A stretch of DNA of 64,000 nt from Bacillus sp. 1NLA3E (GCF_000242895.2 NC_021171.1:1708001-1772000), one strand, 5' to 3'. Positions 1 through 8,324 are shown, numbered from the stretch's first letter. Numbers and translations: made by a program. Notes: generated by a model from the letters alone, not told the origin.

Positions 1-65
1 CGATCATTCACGGAACAAATGAACCTTCCAGGGCAAGATCAATTTATAACAAAATGTTTGGCTAA
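1..65 (+). CDS. C-terminal end of an unidentified protein (cut by window edge)
   Basis: Reading from base 3, an open frame runs into the window edge and ends at TAA 63-65. The visible residues are IIHGTNEPSRARSIYNKMFG. A rho-independent terminator follows after six bases, which supports this being a real gene end. Twenty residues are too few to assign a family. Confidence 0.5.
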   Translation, partial: IIHGTNEPSRARSIYNKMFG

Positions 66-71
66 ATTGAG

Positions 72-102
72 GGCGATTCTTCACCATGAAGGATCGCCTT
101 TT
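72..102 (+). terminator. Rho-independent terminator
   Basis: GGCGAT at 72-77 pairs with ATCGCC at 93-98, with an inner TTCA/TGAA pairing, and TTTT follows. It closes the gene entering from the left edge. Confidence 0.7.
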
Positions 103-147
103 AACCTTTTCAGTGCCCTTTATCATCTGAAAATATTGACGATGCGG

Positions 148-600
148 TTATCTACGTTGAGTGAGCATTATCGTCAGCCAATCCAAGACTGTGGCGATGA
201 TAATTCCTGTTGAATAACGATACAGATCTACGATAAGAAATCCTTTGCCAAGTGCTCCGAGCAAGGTACCCCGAATCTGATTGATCCAGTCTTCCTGATA
301 CAATTGAATAAACTCAATGCCAAAACTAAATATAAAACTAAGCCAGATGGCAATGAACAGCCTATTACGGACGAGTAAGAAACGGAAACCGAAATAGACC
401 ATCATCGCCCACAGCACATCCCCTGCGTTCTCGGCTAAATATAACAAAAGGTGTTGGCTGTATTTTCTGGAGGCTAGGCCTAATAAAATGGTCATAAAAA
501 CGGCTATCAAATAAGCTATTCTCAAGTTACCGTAACGCGGATTGATTGGTTCATTTTTAGTAGTCAATAGAATCACTCTTTTGTATGGATTGATATTCAT
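148..600 (-). CDS. DUF2809 family membrane protein
   Basis: A 150-residue integral membrane protein with about four hydrophobic segments. The order GD-LWAMMVYFGFRFL, then an IEFIQLYQ segment, then RGTLLGALGKGFLIVDLYRYSTG, is the conserved pattern of the DUF2809 family, whose function is unknown. The length suits that family. The gene stands alone on the minus strand between a terminator and an intergenic repeat. The start is the ATG complementary to 598-600. The residues support the family; no function can be inferred from the neighbours. Confidence 0.8.
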   Translation of the reverse strand: MNINPYKRVILLTTKNEPINPRYGNLRIAYLIAVFMTILLGLASRKYSQHLLLYLAENAGDVLWAMMVYFGFRFLLVRNRLFIAIWLSFIFSFGIEFIQLYQEDWINQIRGTLLGALGKGFLIVDLYRYSTGIIIATVLDWLTIMLTQRR

Positions 601-640
601 TGTATCTCATTAATAAATAAATTTGCATATGTAAAAGCTG

Positions 641-800
641 TGTTGAAGCTCAATGTTGATTGGAGTGAAAGGCGCGAAGACTCCTGCGGGAGCAGCGGGA
701 CAGGTGAGACCCCACAGGCGCTTTAGCGCCCAGGAGGCTCACCGCCCGCCCCTAAGGTGCGCGAAGCGCCTGGAACGGAAATCAATATTCTAGTTTAACA
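641..800 (+). repeat. GC-rich Bacillus intergenic repeat, copy 1
   Basis: A GC-rich block in AT-rich DNA, opening with GTTGATTGGAGTGAAAGGCG and closing with GGAACGGAAATCAATATT, so its ends are imperfect inverted repeats. The core contains GACTCCTGCGGGAGCAGCGG and GAGGCTCACCGCCCGCC. Related copies lie at 16223-16362, 18832-18962 (inverted) and 56123-56252. Repeats of this appearance are common in Bacillus intergenic regions. No protein is encoded. It fills most of the gap 601-919. Confidence 0.85.
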
Positions 801-919
801 TTGCTTATGTAAAAATAATTGGATTCTAGTAAGAAAGAATGAACCTTGATTGTTTTTGGGATATACTGTTCATGTACATAGTAGATCATGATCCAAAGGA
901 AACCAAGGAGGAATAATCA

Positions 920-1525
920 ATGTTAAATAAAGAAATGAAAAAATATATATCAGAAATAATGGGTGAGCAGGAAGCATCACCGAAAACGATTGAATTATAT
1001 AAGGAAGAAAAAGAATATATTGAAAAAAATCATTTAATCGAAGCTGAAGTAAACCTTATCGAGAAAAACTCCGCATCACGTTTTGCAGACGCCTATATTG
1101 AACGGGGTGACAAAGAACAAGAAGAAGTAATCGCTGAAGAAACAGCCCCTTTTCTAGAACAACCGATCGATTACTTTAAAAAACATAAAAATGAATTTAT
1201 TTATGTGGAATCTAAGTGGTTTGATTTGATTGGAGTAGATGCAGTTGCCTTTGAAGCTGATGATGTATTCGGAACATACGATGTCATGTTAGGTTTAAAG
1301 CTGCAAAAGAAATTTGAACCTTCAATTAAGGAATTTCTTCAAAACTCTTTGCACAATGACGGCGCGAAGTTCGATTTAATGTTTGATCAAGGGGACGGTT
1401 TATGGAGTTTAAACTTTGCTTTAAACTTTGTAGAGGGATTTAATGAAGAAATGTCAATGAGAGAAGCTTACGGTTTGATTTATCAATTTCTATTTAAACT
1501 TGATGAAGCAGTAGAACAGAAATAG
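920..1525 (+). CDS. Hypothetical cytosolic protein, 201 residues
   Basis: Strong coding frame behind an ideal ribosome binding site (AGGAGG, 907-912) eight bases from the ATG. The product is acidic and has no signal peptide or membrane segment. The N-terminal 90 residues are charged and probably helical; the rest alternates helix and strand, with a conserved-looking stretch FIYVESKWFDLIGVDAVAFE near residues 93-112. I do not recognise the family. It precedes an HD-GYP gene by about 100 bases, but nothing shows co-transcription. Confidence 0.8.
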   Translation: MLNKEMKKYISEIMGEQEASPKTIELYKEEKEYIEKNHLIEAEVNLIEKNSASRFADAYIERGDKEQEEVIAEETAPFLEQPIDYFKKHKNEFIYVESKWFDLIGVDAVAFEADDVFGTYDVMLGLKLQKKFEPSIKEFLQNSLHNDGAKFDLMFDQGDGLWSLNFALNFVEGFNEEMSMREAYGLIYQFLFKLDEAVEQK

Positions 1526-1626
1526 GAGATTATAACGGAATATTATTTCAGGATTATTTTGGATGTGTTACGATAGAGGGTGTTATAACCAACTATATTG
1601 ATGTGCTTCGGAGGTCTATAAGTATA

Positions 1627-3072
1627 ATGAAGAGTTTTGCTTTCATAGGTCCGTTATTAGCCGTAATACTACCATTTATTCTGTTCGAATCTTTTCATAA
1701 TGGGATCTTAGCAGATCCTTTTTTCGAGATGCCGAGGGGACATTTTTATATTGTAAGTATAGTGTCTGTATTATCGACCATGATTTCAATAGCAGTAGGG
1801 ATTGCTGGAAACAGAGTACGTAACATTAAAGTAAGTTTCTTAGCCTTATCCTTCTTTACTCTTGGGCTAATGTTTTCCGTCCATGGTTTATCAACGCCAC
1901 ATTTTATTATGGACATGAATCATATACCAGCTATTTCTGCACAATTAAGTTTGTTTCTAGCAACAATCTGGTTGTGGTTATCCTCACTGCCATCGGACAA
2001 TAAATGGATTGAATTATTATCGCGCAAACAAAATTGGTTGCTTCCTAGTTGGGCGATAGCGTTATCTATCTTCGCTATTATAGGAATGATTTTTCCTACT
2101 GTTGCTGAGTGGATTCCGCTAAATGTGAAACCACTTAATGTAATTATTATGACACTAACTATTTTACTAAATGCAATAGCGATGTATCGTTATTACCGGT
2201 CTTATCGATATTCTCGGTTTCCTTTACAGATTGCGATTGTGTATTGTACTGGCTGGTTTATGGTATCACAATGGATAATGGTAAGAGGAGAATTGTGGAG
2301 ATTAAGTTGGTGGATCTATCATTTTTTATTGCTTGCATCGATGGTGGTCATGCTTATAGGTCTTGTTAAGCAGTATGCCGTAAAAGGAACAATGATAGGC
2401 GCATTAAAGTCACTTTTCACTAATGATCCGTTTGAACGAATTACAAACAGTATAGTACCAAGTGTAAAAGCTCTTATAATGGCAACGGAAAAGAAAGATA
2501 TATACACAGCAGGCCATACCTTGAGAGTGACAATGTATGCCTTGAAGCTTGCTGAAGGACTCCATTTAAAACCAGAACAATTGCGAGCATTAGTTCAAGG
2601 TGGACTTCTCCATGATGTTGGAAAGATAAATGTACCCGACACTATTCTAAATAAACCGGGAAAATTATTACCCGATGAGCGTGCTTTGATTGAAGAACAT
2701 CCTGTCAAAGGGTATGAAATGTGTAGAGTCCTCGGGATTATGAAAGAAGAGTTAAGCATCATTCGCTCTCATCATGAAAAATGGGATGGGAGTGGTTACC
2801 CCGATCGACTTAAGGGAGAGGAAATTTCATTTTATGCTAGGATAGTAGCCGTTGCAGATGTTTACGATGCATTGACATCCGATCGCTCATATAGAAAGGC
2901 CTGGCCACATTCTAAGGCAATGGATTTTATAATAGATAACAAAGGGTCACACTTTGACCCTCAATGTGTTGATGCTTGGGTAAAAGTTTGTGAGCAAGAT
3001 CCAAGGGTTTATCAAATTCCATCACAAACGATAAAGGATGAAACTACAGCTAAATGCCTTGCTACCTTATAA
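1627..3072 (+). CDS. Membrane-bound HD-GYP phosphodiesterase (cyclic-di-GMP hydrolase)
   Basis: A 481-residue protein. The first 240 residues hold about seven hydrophobic segments. A cytoplasmic HD-GYP domain follows, with the metal-binding HDVGK at about 335 and the diagnostic HHEKWDGSGYP at about 387-397, then DVYDALTSDRSYRKAW. HD-GYP proteins hydrolyse cyclic-di-GMP; all the metal-site residues I can see are kept, so activity is likely. The N-terminal membrane part is probably the sensor. GTG 1603 is also in frame, but CGGAGG at 1609-1614 serves ATG 1627, which gives a normal first membrane helix. Confidence 0.9.
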   Translation: MKSFAFIGPLLAVILPFILFESFHNGILADPFFEMPRGHFYIVSIVSVLSTMISIAVGIAGNRVRNIKVSFLALSFFTLGLMFSVHGLSTPHFIMDMNHIPAISAQLSLFLATIWLWLSSLPSDNKWIELLSRKQNWLLPSWAIALSIFAIIGMIFPTVAEWIPLNVKPLNVIIMTLTILLNAIAMYRYYRSYRYSRFPLQIAIVYCTGWFMVSQWIMVRGELWRLSWWIYHFLLLASMVVMLIGLVKQYAVKGTMIGALKSLFTNDPFERITNSIVPSVKALIMATEKKDIYTAGHTLRVTMYALKLAEGLHLKPEQLRALVQGGLLHDVGKINVPDTILNKPGKLLPDERALIEEHPVKGYEMCRVLGIMKEELSIIRSHHEKWDGSGYPDRLKGEEISFYARIVAVADVYDALTSDRSYRKAWPHSKAMDFIIDNKGSHFDPQCVDAWVKVCEQDPRVYQIPSQTIKDETTAKCLATL

Positions 3073-3123
3073 CTTGGTTAATCTTCTTAATCTAGGTAAA
3101 TTTTGAAAATGAAGTCTCTGACT

Positions 3124-4128
3124 TCAAGATTTTCTGGCAATCGAATAATGCCAAATGCCCTCAATTAAATCTTTGTAAATTTTTTCTTGGACCTCTAAAT
3201 AGTCTAAATGTCCGATAACCTCAGACATAACAAGAGAAAATTGCTGATCATACATTTTTTTATATAATGTTTGGGCAAGTTCACTTGCAGTATGAATTCC
3301 AGATTGGATCAATTGAAGAAGTCGCAGTGACTTTCCTTCTATTCGGTCCAATCTTTTTTTGAATAACGGATTTGGATTTTCAATCAATACTCCATGACCT
3401 GCAAAAACAAGATCAGCATTAAGCGATAAGCACCGCTCTAACGAGTTTGAATGCTGGATGAGCGAGTGGATTCTTTTCCCATGTAAGTCGGGCTCAACTA
3501 AGGCATTACTTGAAATATGCTCAATCAATAAATCACCAGCAAATAACCAGTTATTTGCTGTATCATGAAATGCAAGTTGGTCAGATGCATGGCCTGGAGT
3601 TTGCATAACGTTAAAATTTAAAAATTTTTTATTAGTTAACTCAATAATATTCGTTTGAATAGCTTGATCCTTATTTTTTTGAATAGCTTTTCTTAAAAAT
3701 GCCACTTGGGTTTCACCAGTCTCACCACAACCCATTTCTTTATATAACTGCGCAAAAAATTCAACCCGCATTTCCAAAAAAGCTTGATCTCTTTTTAATC
3801 GGGGAATGGAATGGGGGGAGGCGTATATTGGGATCTGATGATTTTCAACAATCTTATTTACTAACCCAATATGATCATTATGATGGTGGGTTAAGAGCAC
3901 TTCAGTCATATCTTCCAAACGAAAACCGTTCCTGATAAGTGTGGATAGTAATGAATTCCAGCAGTCTTCATTATTCAAACCCGCATCGATCAGCGTAAGA
4001 GAATGGTCTTGTTTTAGTAAATAAAAATTAATACTTTTTAATCCTGACTGATTCGGCACAAAAATAGGGAAAACCTCGCAACCATTTCTCTTTAAATCTA
4101 TCAACAGCATACACCCCGCAATTTCCAT
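3124..4128 (-). CDS. MBL-fold metallo-hydrolase
   Basis: A 334-residue metallo-beta-lactamase-fold enzyme without a signal peptide. The zinc ligands are visible: HHHNDHIG near 82-89, PGHASDQ near 178, LFAGDLLIE near 196 and FAGHG near 242. A C-terminal helical extension of about 80 residues is typical of the glyoxalase-II/YflN-like subgroup. Substrate is unknown. It lies downstream of the RraA-like gene on the same strand, but a terminator hairpin separates them. The start is uncertain: ATG 4110, preceded by GCGGGG, is an alternative that shortens the protein by six residues. Confidence 0.85.
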   Translation of the reverse strand: MEIAGCMLLIDLKRNGCEVFPIFVPNQSGLKSINFYLLKQDHSLTLIDAGLNNEDCWNSLLSTLIRNGFRLEDMTEVLLTHHHNDHIGLVNKIVENHQIPIYASPHSIPRLKRDQAFLEMRVEFFAQLYKEMGCGETGETQVAFLRKAIQKNKDQAIQTNIIELTNKKFLNFNVMQTPGHASDQLAFHDTANNWLFAGDLLIEHISSNALVEPDLHGKRIHSLIQHSNSLERCLSLNADLVFAGHGVLIENPNPLFKKRLDRIEGKSLRLLQLIQSGIHTASELAQTLYKKMYDQQFSLVMSEVIGHLDYLEVQEKIYKDLIEGIWHYSIARKS

Positions 4129-4135
4129 TGAAATG

Positions 4136-4158
4136 AAAAGGGGAGAGCTTTCTCCCCC
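4136..4158 (-). terminator. Rho-independent terminator of the RraA-like gene
   Basis: On the minus strand GGGGAGA pairs with TCTCCCC around AAGC, followed by TTTT. It lies ten bases after the RraA-like stop codon and just before the MBL gene, so the two are probably separate transcripts or joined only by read-through. Confidence 0.75.
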
Positions 4159-4167
4159 TCCATCATT

Positions 4168-4785
4168 CTATTTAGCTAAAAGCTTGTCTAAATGTTTAAT
4201 GATCGCGTTACGATCCCCTGAAATCTTTTCTTCGCGCACCTGGTCCTTCTCTAGTTTGTCCAATGCCTTCGTGTAAACTATTTGTTCCACCGATTGCGGG
4301 ATAACGACGACCCCATCAGCATCCCCAACTATGATATCGCCCGGATATACGGCTTGTCCACCACATGCGATTGGAATATTAATTTCACCAACACCTGCTT
4401 TTCCACTGGCCGCAACAGCTGTTCCTTTTGAAAAAATAGGGAAGTCTAAGTCTTTAATCCCAACGATATCGCGGATAACACCGTCAACGACAATAGCGGC
4501 TACGCCAAGAGTTTGGGCCATTCCTACCACAAAATCGCCCGCAATCGCTCGATATTGATTTCCTTTGGCATCAACGACAATAATGTCACCTGGCTTTGAT
4601 TCTCTAATCGCACGTAATACAGCTTTGTTATCACCGACCGGAATCTTAACAGTTAAAGCTCTTCCAGCAAATTTATATTCTTCCTTTAAAGGTTTAATAG
4701 AGGGATCCAAATTATATAATCCGTCCATCGCATCAGAAATACATGTTGTTGGAATATTTTGATATTTTAACACAAGTTCATCCAT
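4168..4785 (-). CDS. RraA-like protein (4-hydroxy-4-methyl-2-oxoglutarate aldolase family)
   Basis: A 205-residue RraA/DlpA-type protein. Seen: PGDIIVVDAKG (about 85), AGDFVVGMAQTLGVAAIVVDG, the family motif DGVIRD (about 121-126), and the C-terminal GDIIVGDADGVVVIP. In divalent-metal aldolases of this fold the Arg-Asp pair acts at the catalytic site, so an aldolase or oxaloacetate-decarboxylase role is more likely than RNase E inhibition, since Bacillus lacks canonical RNase E. The actual substrate is not shown by the neighbours. A GGGG ribosome binding site precedes the ATG. Confidence 0.88.
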   Translation of the reverse strand: MDELVLKYQNIPTTCISDAMDGLYNLDPSIKPLKEEYKFAGRALTVKIPVGDNKAVLRAIRESKPGDIIVVDAKGNQYRAIAGDFVVGMAQTLGVAAIVVDGVIRDIVGIKDLDFPIFSKGTAVAASGKAGVGEINIPIACGGQAVYPGDIIVGDADGVVVIPQSVEQIVYTKALDKLEKDQVREEKISGDRNAIIKHLDKLLAK

Positions 4786-5263
4786 TTCGCATTCCCCTTT
4801 TTAAATAGTCTATTATCCATTATACAACTCTTACAATTAAATGGAAAAATAAGAAAATACTATAAGGTGTCATAAGAAATTGTAATCACTACCGACAAGT
4901 TAGCATAATTAATCCTATTTGGATTCCATTCAAACCCAGAGCATTACATTTACTTAGGATTTTGTCGAAACCTACGAAAAACACCCTCTCCTAATTGTAA
5001 CTAAGGTTGTCATATCAGTAATGGAATATTACTTTGAAGCTATAGTCTCTTTGATCATCTTCAATCGAACTATCTCTAATTTTACTCTATTCTAATAGTT
5101 AATACTGTTAAATAGTTCATTATATAGAACGTTAAATTCTTTATATTGTACAGGAAATTAAGAAAACAAGAGATAATTCAAGTGAAAGGTGCTTAATTTA
5201 GTATTTTTGCCCTATTTTGGGATTTTTATTATTAGGAAAAATGACCTATACTCAAACAGGGAG
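4786..5263. other. AT-rich intergenic region upstream of the matrix operon
   Basis: About 480 bases of AT-rich DNA between the divergent RraA-like and tapA-like genes. I see no coding frame with a ribosome binding site. It should hold the RraA promoter and upstream control sequences of the matrix operon. A TAGAACGTTAAATTCTTTA stretch near 5124 resembles a loose pair of SinR-type half-sites but is not exact. Confidence 0.5.
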
Positions 5264-5332
5264 GTTCTTTATAAAGAACTGGGCGATATATAATTTGCGA
5301 TCTAACGATAAGATATGTTCACTTTAAAGAAC
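5264..5332 (+). promoter_or_regulatory. Matrix-operon promoter with two SinR-like operators
   Basis: GTTCTTTATAAAGAAC at 5264-5279 is a perfect 16-base palindrome made of two inverted copies of GTTCTTT, the half-site bound by the biofilm repressor SinR in B. subtilis (GTTCTYT). A second element, GTTCACTTTAAAGAAC at 5317-5332, has one exact half-site (AAAGAAC). TATAAT at 5289-5294 could be the -10 box, and the first palindrome would then cover the -35 region. The site lies 74-89 bases before the tapA-like start. The sequence is seen; SinR binding is inferred, and sinR itself is not in the window. Confidence 0.7.
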
Positions 5333-5352
5333 TTAAAGGAGGGGTAGTTCAA

Positions 5353-5853
5353 ATGGATTATACAAGGCGGAAGAAGCGGTCTCACAATAAGGTAATTCAA
5401 AGACATAAAAAGCCTTTTTACCTAATTTTGAATCTTTGGCTTTTATATTTAATTATCCTTTCCTCAAGTTTTATATCGAACGATACATTTTCTTATTTTA
5501 ATGACTCTGAGCAAATAAATAATTCATTTTCAGCATCAAATAATTTTTGTAAAGATCCAGAATATGCAAAGAAATATAAAGATATATGCAAGTGCAAAGA
5601 TAACTCTGGTTTAGGTAATGGAAGCGAACAATGTGATCAATATGATGATGATTTTGGTGATGAGGATAACCCAGGGCATCAAGAAACTTATTGTCCAGAT
5701 GATCCAAACACTCCAGAAAGAGAAGTATGTGACGATCATCCTAACGTAAATGATAAATCGAATAATAACGCTTTAACCGAAGAGCAAAAAAAAAGTGAGG
5801 AACTTCTAAAAACAGGTAGCACACCGATAAATCAGTCCGAAGCAACCAATTAA
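5353..5853 (+). CDS. tapA: TapA-like amyloid fibre anchoring/assembly protein, shortened
   Basis: A 166-residue secreted protein, first gene of the matrix operon. A basic N-terminus and a membrane segment (about 25-42) are followed by NDTFSYFNDSEQINNSF, which mirrors the TFAYFSDAATLHNGF of the TasA precursor two genes on. Such sites are cut by the SipW signal peptidase. The mature part is acidic, with six cysteines and a Ser/Asn/Glu-rich tail. B. subtilis TapA, from memory, is about 250 residues, so this copy is short; the frame visibly continues beyond the stop. Assignment rests on position before sipW-tasA and on the signal sequence, not on clear similarity of the mature domain. AAAGGAGGGG precedes the ATG. 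Confidence 0.7.
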   Translation: MDYTRRKKRSHNKVIQRHKKPFYLILNLWLLYLIILSSSFISNDTFSYFNDSEQINNSFSASNNFCKDPEYAKKYKDICKCKDNSGLGNGSEQCDQYDDDFGDEDNPGHQETYCPDDPNTPEREVCDDHPNVNDKSNNNALTEEQKKSEELLKTGSTPINQSEATN

Positions 5854-5991
5854 TCGGGAGGTAATGAAGTAACAAATAGCACCTGATCTCAAGATAATAT
5901 TCCGACAAAAGATAGCAATTCTCTCTCCAATGAAGAAAATCTACCTTTGCTGATAAATAATTATAAGTCAATAAATAATGAGTATGAATAA
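5854..5991 (+). pseudogene. Decayed in-frame tail of the tapA-like gene
   Basis: After the TAA at 5851-5853 the same frame reads SGGNEVTNST, then TGA at 5884-5886, then a Ser/Asn/Glu-rich stretch (SQDNIPTKDSNSLSNEEN and onward) to TAA 5989-5991, just before the sipW ribosome binding site. Its composition matches the end of the upstream protein. This suggests that the gene once ran to about 5991 and has gained two stop codons, or that the stops are read through. Two sequencing errors are possible but less likely. Confidence 0.5.
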
Positions 5992-6004
5992 TGAGGTGAA
6001 ATCT

Positions 6005-6580
6005 ATGAAAAAAAGCATGAAAATTGTTAGCAACTTTATTACAATACTACTTTTTCTTTTATTAATTTTTATGGTTTATATAGTGATTTCTTCGAAAATT
6101 GCAGGTGGAGAACCACAGTTTCTTGGCTATCAATTAAAAACCGTATTATCTGGTTCAATGGAACCAACCTTTAAGACAGGCTCGATAATTGCAATAAAAC
6201 CTGTTAGTGATCCTGCAAGCCTAAAAAAGAAAGATGTAATAACATTTATGGAATCAGATAATAAGTTAGTTACACACAGAATAGTTGAAGTTAATAAAGA
6301 TGGTAATCAAACAATGTATAAAACAAAAGGGGATAATAACCAGGATCCAGATGCAAATGCCGTACTTTCACAAAATGTAGTTGGAAAATACACTGGATTT
6401 ACTGTCCCTTACGCGGGCTACTTAATAGATTTTGCAAAATCAAAACAAGGAATTTCGCTATTACTTATATTGCCAGGGATAATATTGCTTGCATATTCAG
6501 GGGTTACAATTTTCAAAGCTGTAAAAGAACTTGATAAGGGTAGGGAGAAAGAACTAAAAGACGGTCATGAAACTATTTAA
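6005..6580 (+). CDS. sipW: ER-type signal peptidase I (SipW)
   Basis: A 191-residue membrane peptidase. An N-terminal anchor (about 10-32) is followed by the catalytic-serine motif SGSMEPTFKTGS (about 50-61), and THRIVEV (about 88-94) carries the histidine that replaces lysine in ER-type enzymes. A second membrane segment lies near 150-172. SipW processes TasA and TapA, whose genes flank it. The start at 6005 uses GAGGTGA at 5993-5999; an in-frame ATG at 5978 would overlap the preceding tail and has no ribosome binding site. Confidence 0.92.
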   Translation: MKKSMKIVSNFITILLFLLLIFMVYIVISSKIAGGEPQFLGYQLKTVLSGSMEPTFKTGSIIAIKPVSDPASLKKKDVITFMESDNKLVTHRIVEVNKDGNQTMYKTKGDNNQDPDANAVLSQNVVGKYTGFTVPYAGYLIDFAKSKQGISLLLILPGIILLAYSGVTIFKAVKELDKGREKELKDGHETI

Positions 6581-6589
6581 CGGTTGTTT

Positions 6590-6642
6590 TCCTTATGTTG
6601 TCATAAGGATCCATCATAAATTTACATACCTCTTTAAAGAGG
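6590..6642 (+). other. Two hairpins between sipW and tasA
   Basis: CCTTATG-TTGT-CATAAGG at 6590-6607 and the palindrome ACCTCTTTAAAGAGGT at 6627-6642 lie between the sipW stop and the tasA ribosome binding site. Neither is followed by a T-run, so they are more likely sites of RNA processing, stabilisation or partial attenuation than full terminators. A similar hairpin-like stretch (CCTCTTTTAAAAAAAGGGG, near 7503) precedes the next gene. Confidence 0.45.
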
Positions 6643-6663
6643 TGGAAAAGGGAGGAAAAGGGA

Positions 6664-7443
6664 ATGAGTATTAAAAGAAAGTTAGGGTTAGGAGCAGCAT
6701 CAGCTGCACTAGGTTTATCACTAATCGGTGGTGGTACATTCGCTTATTTTAGTGATGCAGCAACCCTTCATAATGGATTTGCAGCAGGCACATTAAATGT
6801 TGAATTACAGAAAGCATGGGATTTTCCACTTAACTTTGACTTAAGTAATATCCAACCTGGTGACAGTTTTGAAAGACAATTTGTATTAAAAAATTCCGGA
6901 AGCCTTGCTATTGAAGATGTATTCATGGGTGTAACGGCTAATGTAACAAATCCGTTAGGCACAGGTGGAACTTCTGATCAATTTTTGGATGCCCTAAATG
7001 TAAAATACTTTGTTGATGCAACACCACCTTATATTGACCCAGATGCACCAGATGCTGGTTATCTCCTTATTAACTCTCAGGATATTTCATTAAGAGAAGC
7101 GATTGCTGGAGATTTTGCAGGAAAAATCAAAGCTGACTATATTAAAAATGGAAAACTAAATTTAACACCTCTGGGAATAAATTCAAGTGAAACAAATAGA
7201 TATCGTATCATCATAGAGTTTAAAGACTCTGGACAGCCGCAAAATAATTTACAAGGTATGGTAGCAAAAGTTGCCTTTAACTTCGATGCAAGGCAAGTAA
7301 TGGCTCCAAAATATCATGATCAAAATGCACCTAACGGAAACCTTACAGGTAATGGGATAATTGGTGACCGTGCAACAACTGATTCAACTAGTAATGTTGC
7401 TAACCAACCAGCAGTAGTTGACGCGCCTGCTTGGCAGGATTAG
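6664..7443 (+). CDS. tasA: TasA/camelysin family biofilm matrix protein
   Basis: A 259-residue secreted protein, about the length of B. subtilis TasA. The signal peptide (about 1-27) ends in GGGTFAYFSD, the SipW-type cleavage context. The mature part is a beta-rich TasA fold with the markers GTLNVEL, IQPGDSFERQFVLKNSGSLAI (about 61-81) and NSSETNRYRIIIEFKD (about 178-193), ending in a Asn/Asp/Thr-rich tail. TasA forms the protein fibres of the biofilm matrix and can also act as a metalloprotease (camelysin) in relatives. It follows sipW. GGGAGG at 6651 serves the ATG. Confidence 0.9.
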   Translation: MSIKRKLGLGAASAALGLSLIGGGTFAYFSDAATLHNGFAAGTLNVELQKAWDFPLNFDLSNIQPGDSFERQFVLKNSGSLAIEDVFMGVTANVTNPLGTGGTSDQFLDALNVKYFVDATPPYIDPDAPDAGYLLINSQDISLREAIAGDFAGKIKADYIKNGKLNLTPLGINSSETNRYRIIIEFKDSGQPQNNLQGMVAKVAFNFDARQVMAPKYHDQNAPNGNLTGNGIIGDRATTDSTSNVANQPAVVDAPAWQD

Positions 7444-7536
7444 AAAAATAAATTTACTAAATACAGAAAGATATTTTGTTTTAAAGGTAGGGTTATTATC
7501 CACCTCTTTTAAAAAAAGGGGAAATGGGGGGTAAAT

Positions 7537-8169
7537 ATGTTAAAAAAATCCTTTGTTATATTAATAATTGTCACCATTTATTCCTTGTATTCCCCCTTAA
7601 GTTTAATTAATGCCAATGGGACTAAAAAAGAAATTGATATTTCAACAAGTCCCGAGAAAGTTTTCTTTGATATAAAAAGTGGGAGACCAGGCGATACTTA
7701 CATTAAAGAAATAGAAGTTAAAAATAATGGGGACCAGGATATTAAGTATCTATTTTCAAATAGCTTTTTAAATGGGTCTGAAAAATTTTATAATGAATTA
7801 TTATTAAAAGTTGAAGATAAAAATGGTGTAATATTTGATGGGAAATTTAAGGATCTTCAAAAATTAGATTCAAGGGAATTGAAAAGGCATGCTTCAGAGA
7901 TACTAAAATTTAATATCTATATACCTATTGAACTTGGAAATGAATTTCAAAATCTTAATAGTGAATTCCAGCTTAGGTTTTTTGTTGATGGGACAAATGG
8001 TGGAGTCTTATCAGTTGCCGGGTATAAACTTCCTAATAGCGCAACTGGTATTTATAATTTATTAATTGCCGGAGCATTCCTAGCCCTTGGTGGTGGTACA
8101 TTTTTGTTAAGTAAAAAAATTTCAAGTGGAAAACGATTAGCTCGCCTTTCTTCGAAAAAAGCTGAATAA
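7537..8169 (+). CDS. Secreted protein with LPNSA-type sortase sorting signal
   Basis: A 210-residue protein with an N-terminal signal peptide (about 1-27), a beta-rich middle containing GRPGDTYIKEIEVKNNGDQD (about 51-70) that recalls the PGD...KNSG segment of TasA, and a classical cell-wall sorting tail: LPNSATG at about 166, a hydrophobic segment, and a basic end. The motif is closest to the LPNTA sites of class D sortases. It probably attaches to peptidoglycan and could dock or cap TasA-type fibres; that role is inferred from operon position only. No sortase gene is in the window. Confidence 0.75.
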   Translation: MLKKSFVILIIVTIYSLYSPLSLINANGTKKEIDISTSPEKVFFDIKSGRPGDTYIKEIEVKNNGDQDIKYLFSNSFLNGSEKFYNELLLKVEDKNGVIFDGKFKDLQKLDSRELKRHASEILKFNIYIPIELGNEFQNLNSEFQLRFFVDGTNGGVLSVAGYKLPNSATGIYNLLIAGAFLALGGGTFLLSKKISSGKRLARLSSKKAE

Positions 8170-8324
8170 AAAAATTATTGAATTCGTATTATTAGGAACG
8201 AGTGTCCATAGATGATATAATATACCCATGATGTCTATTATATACTACCTCATGATATCCATTGAAAAGTTTTTGACCTCTTAGGATTTATTTCTTTTCG
8301 AACAACAATTTTGTATCGGTGAAC

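Noticed and set aside
5978-6004. Earlier ATG start for sipW
   Set aside because: No ribosome binding site before it, while GAGGTGA is ideally placed for ATG 6005.
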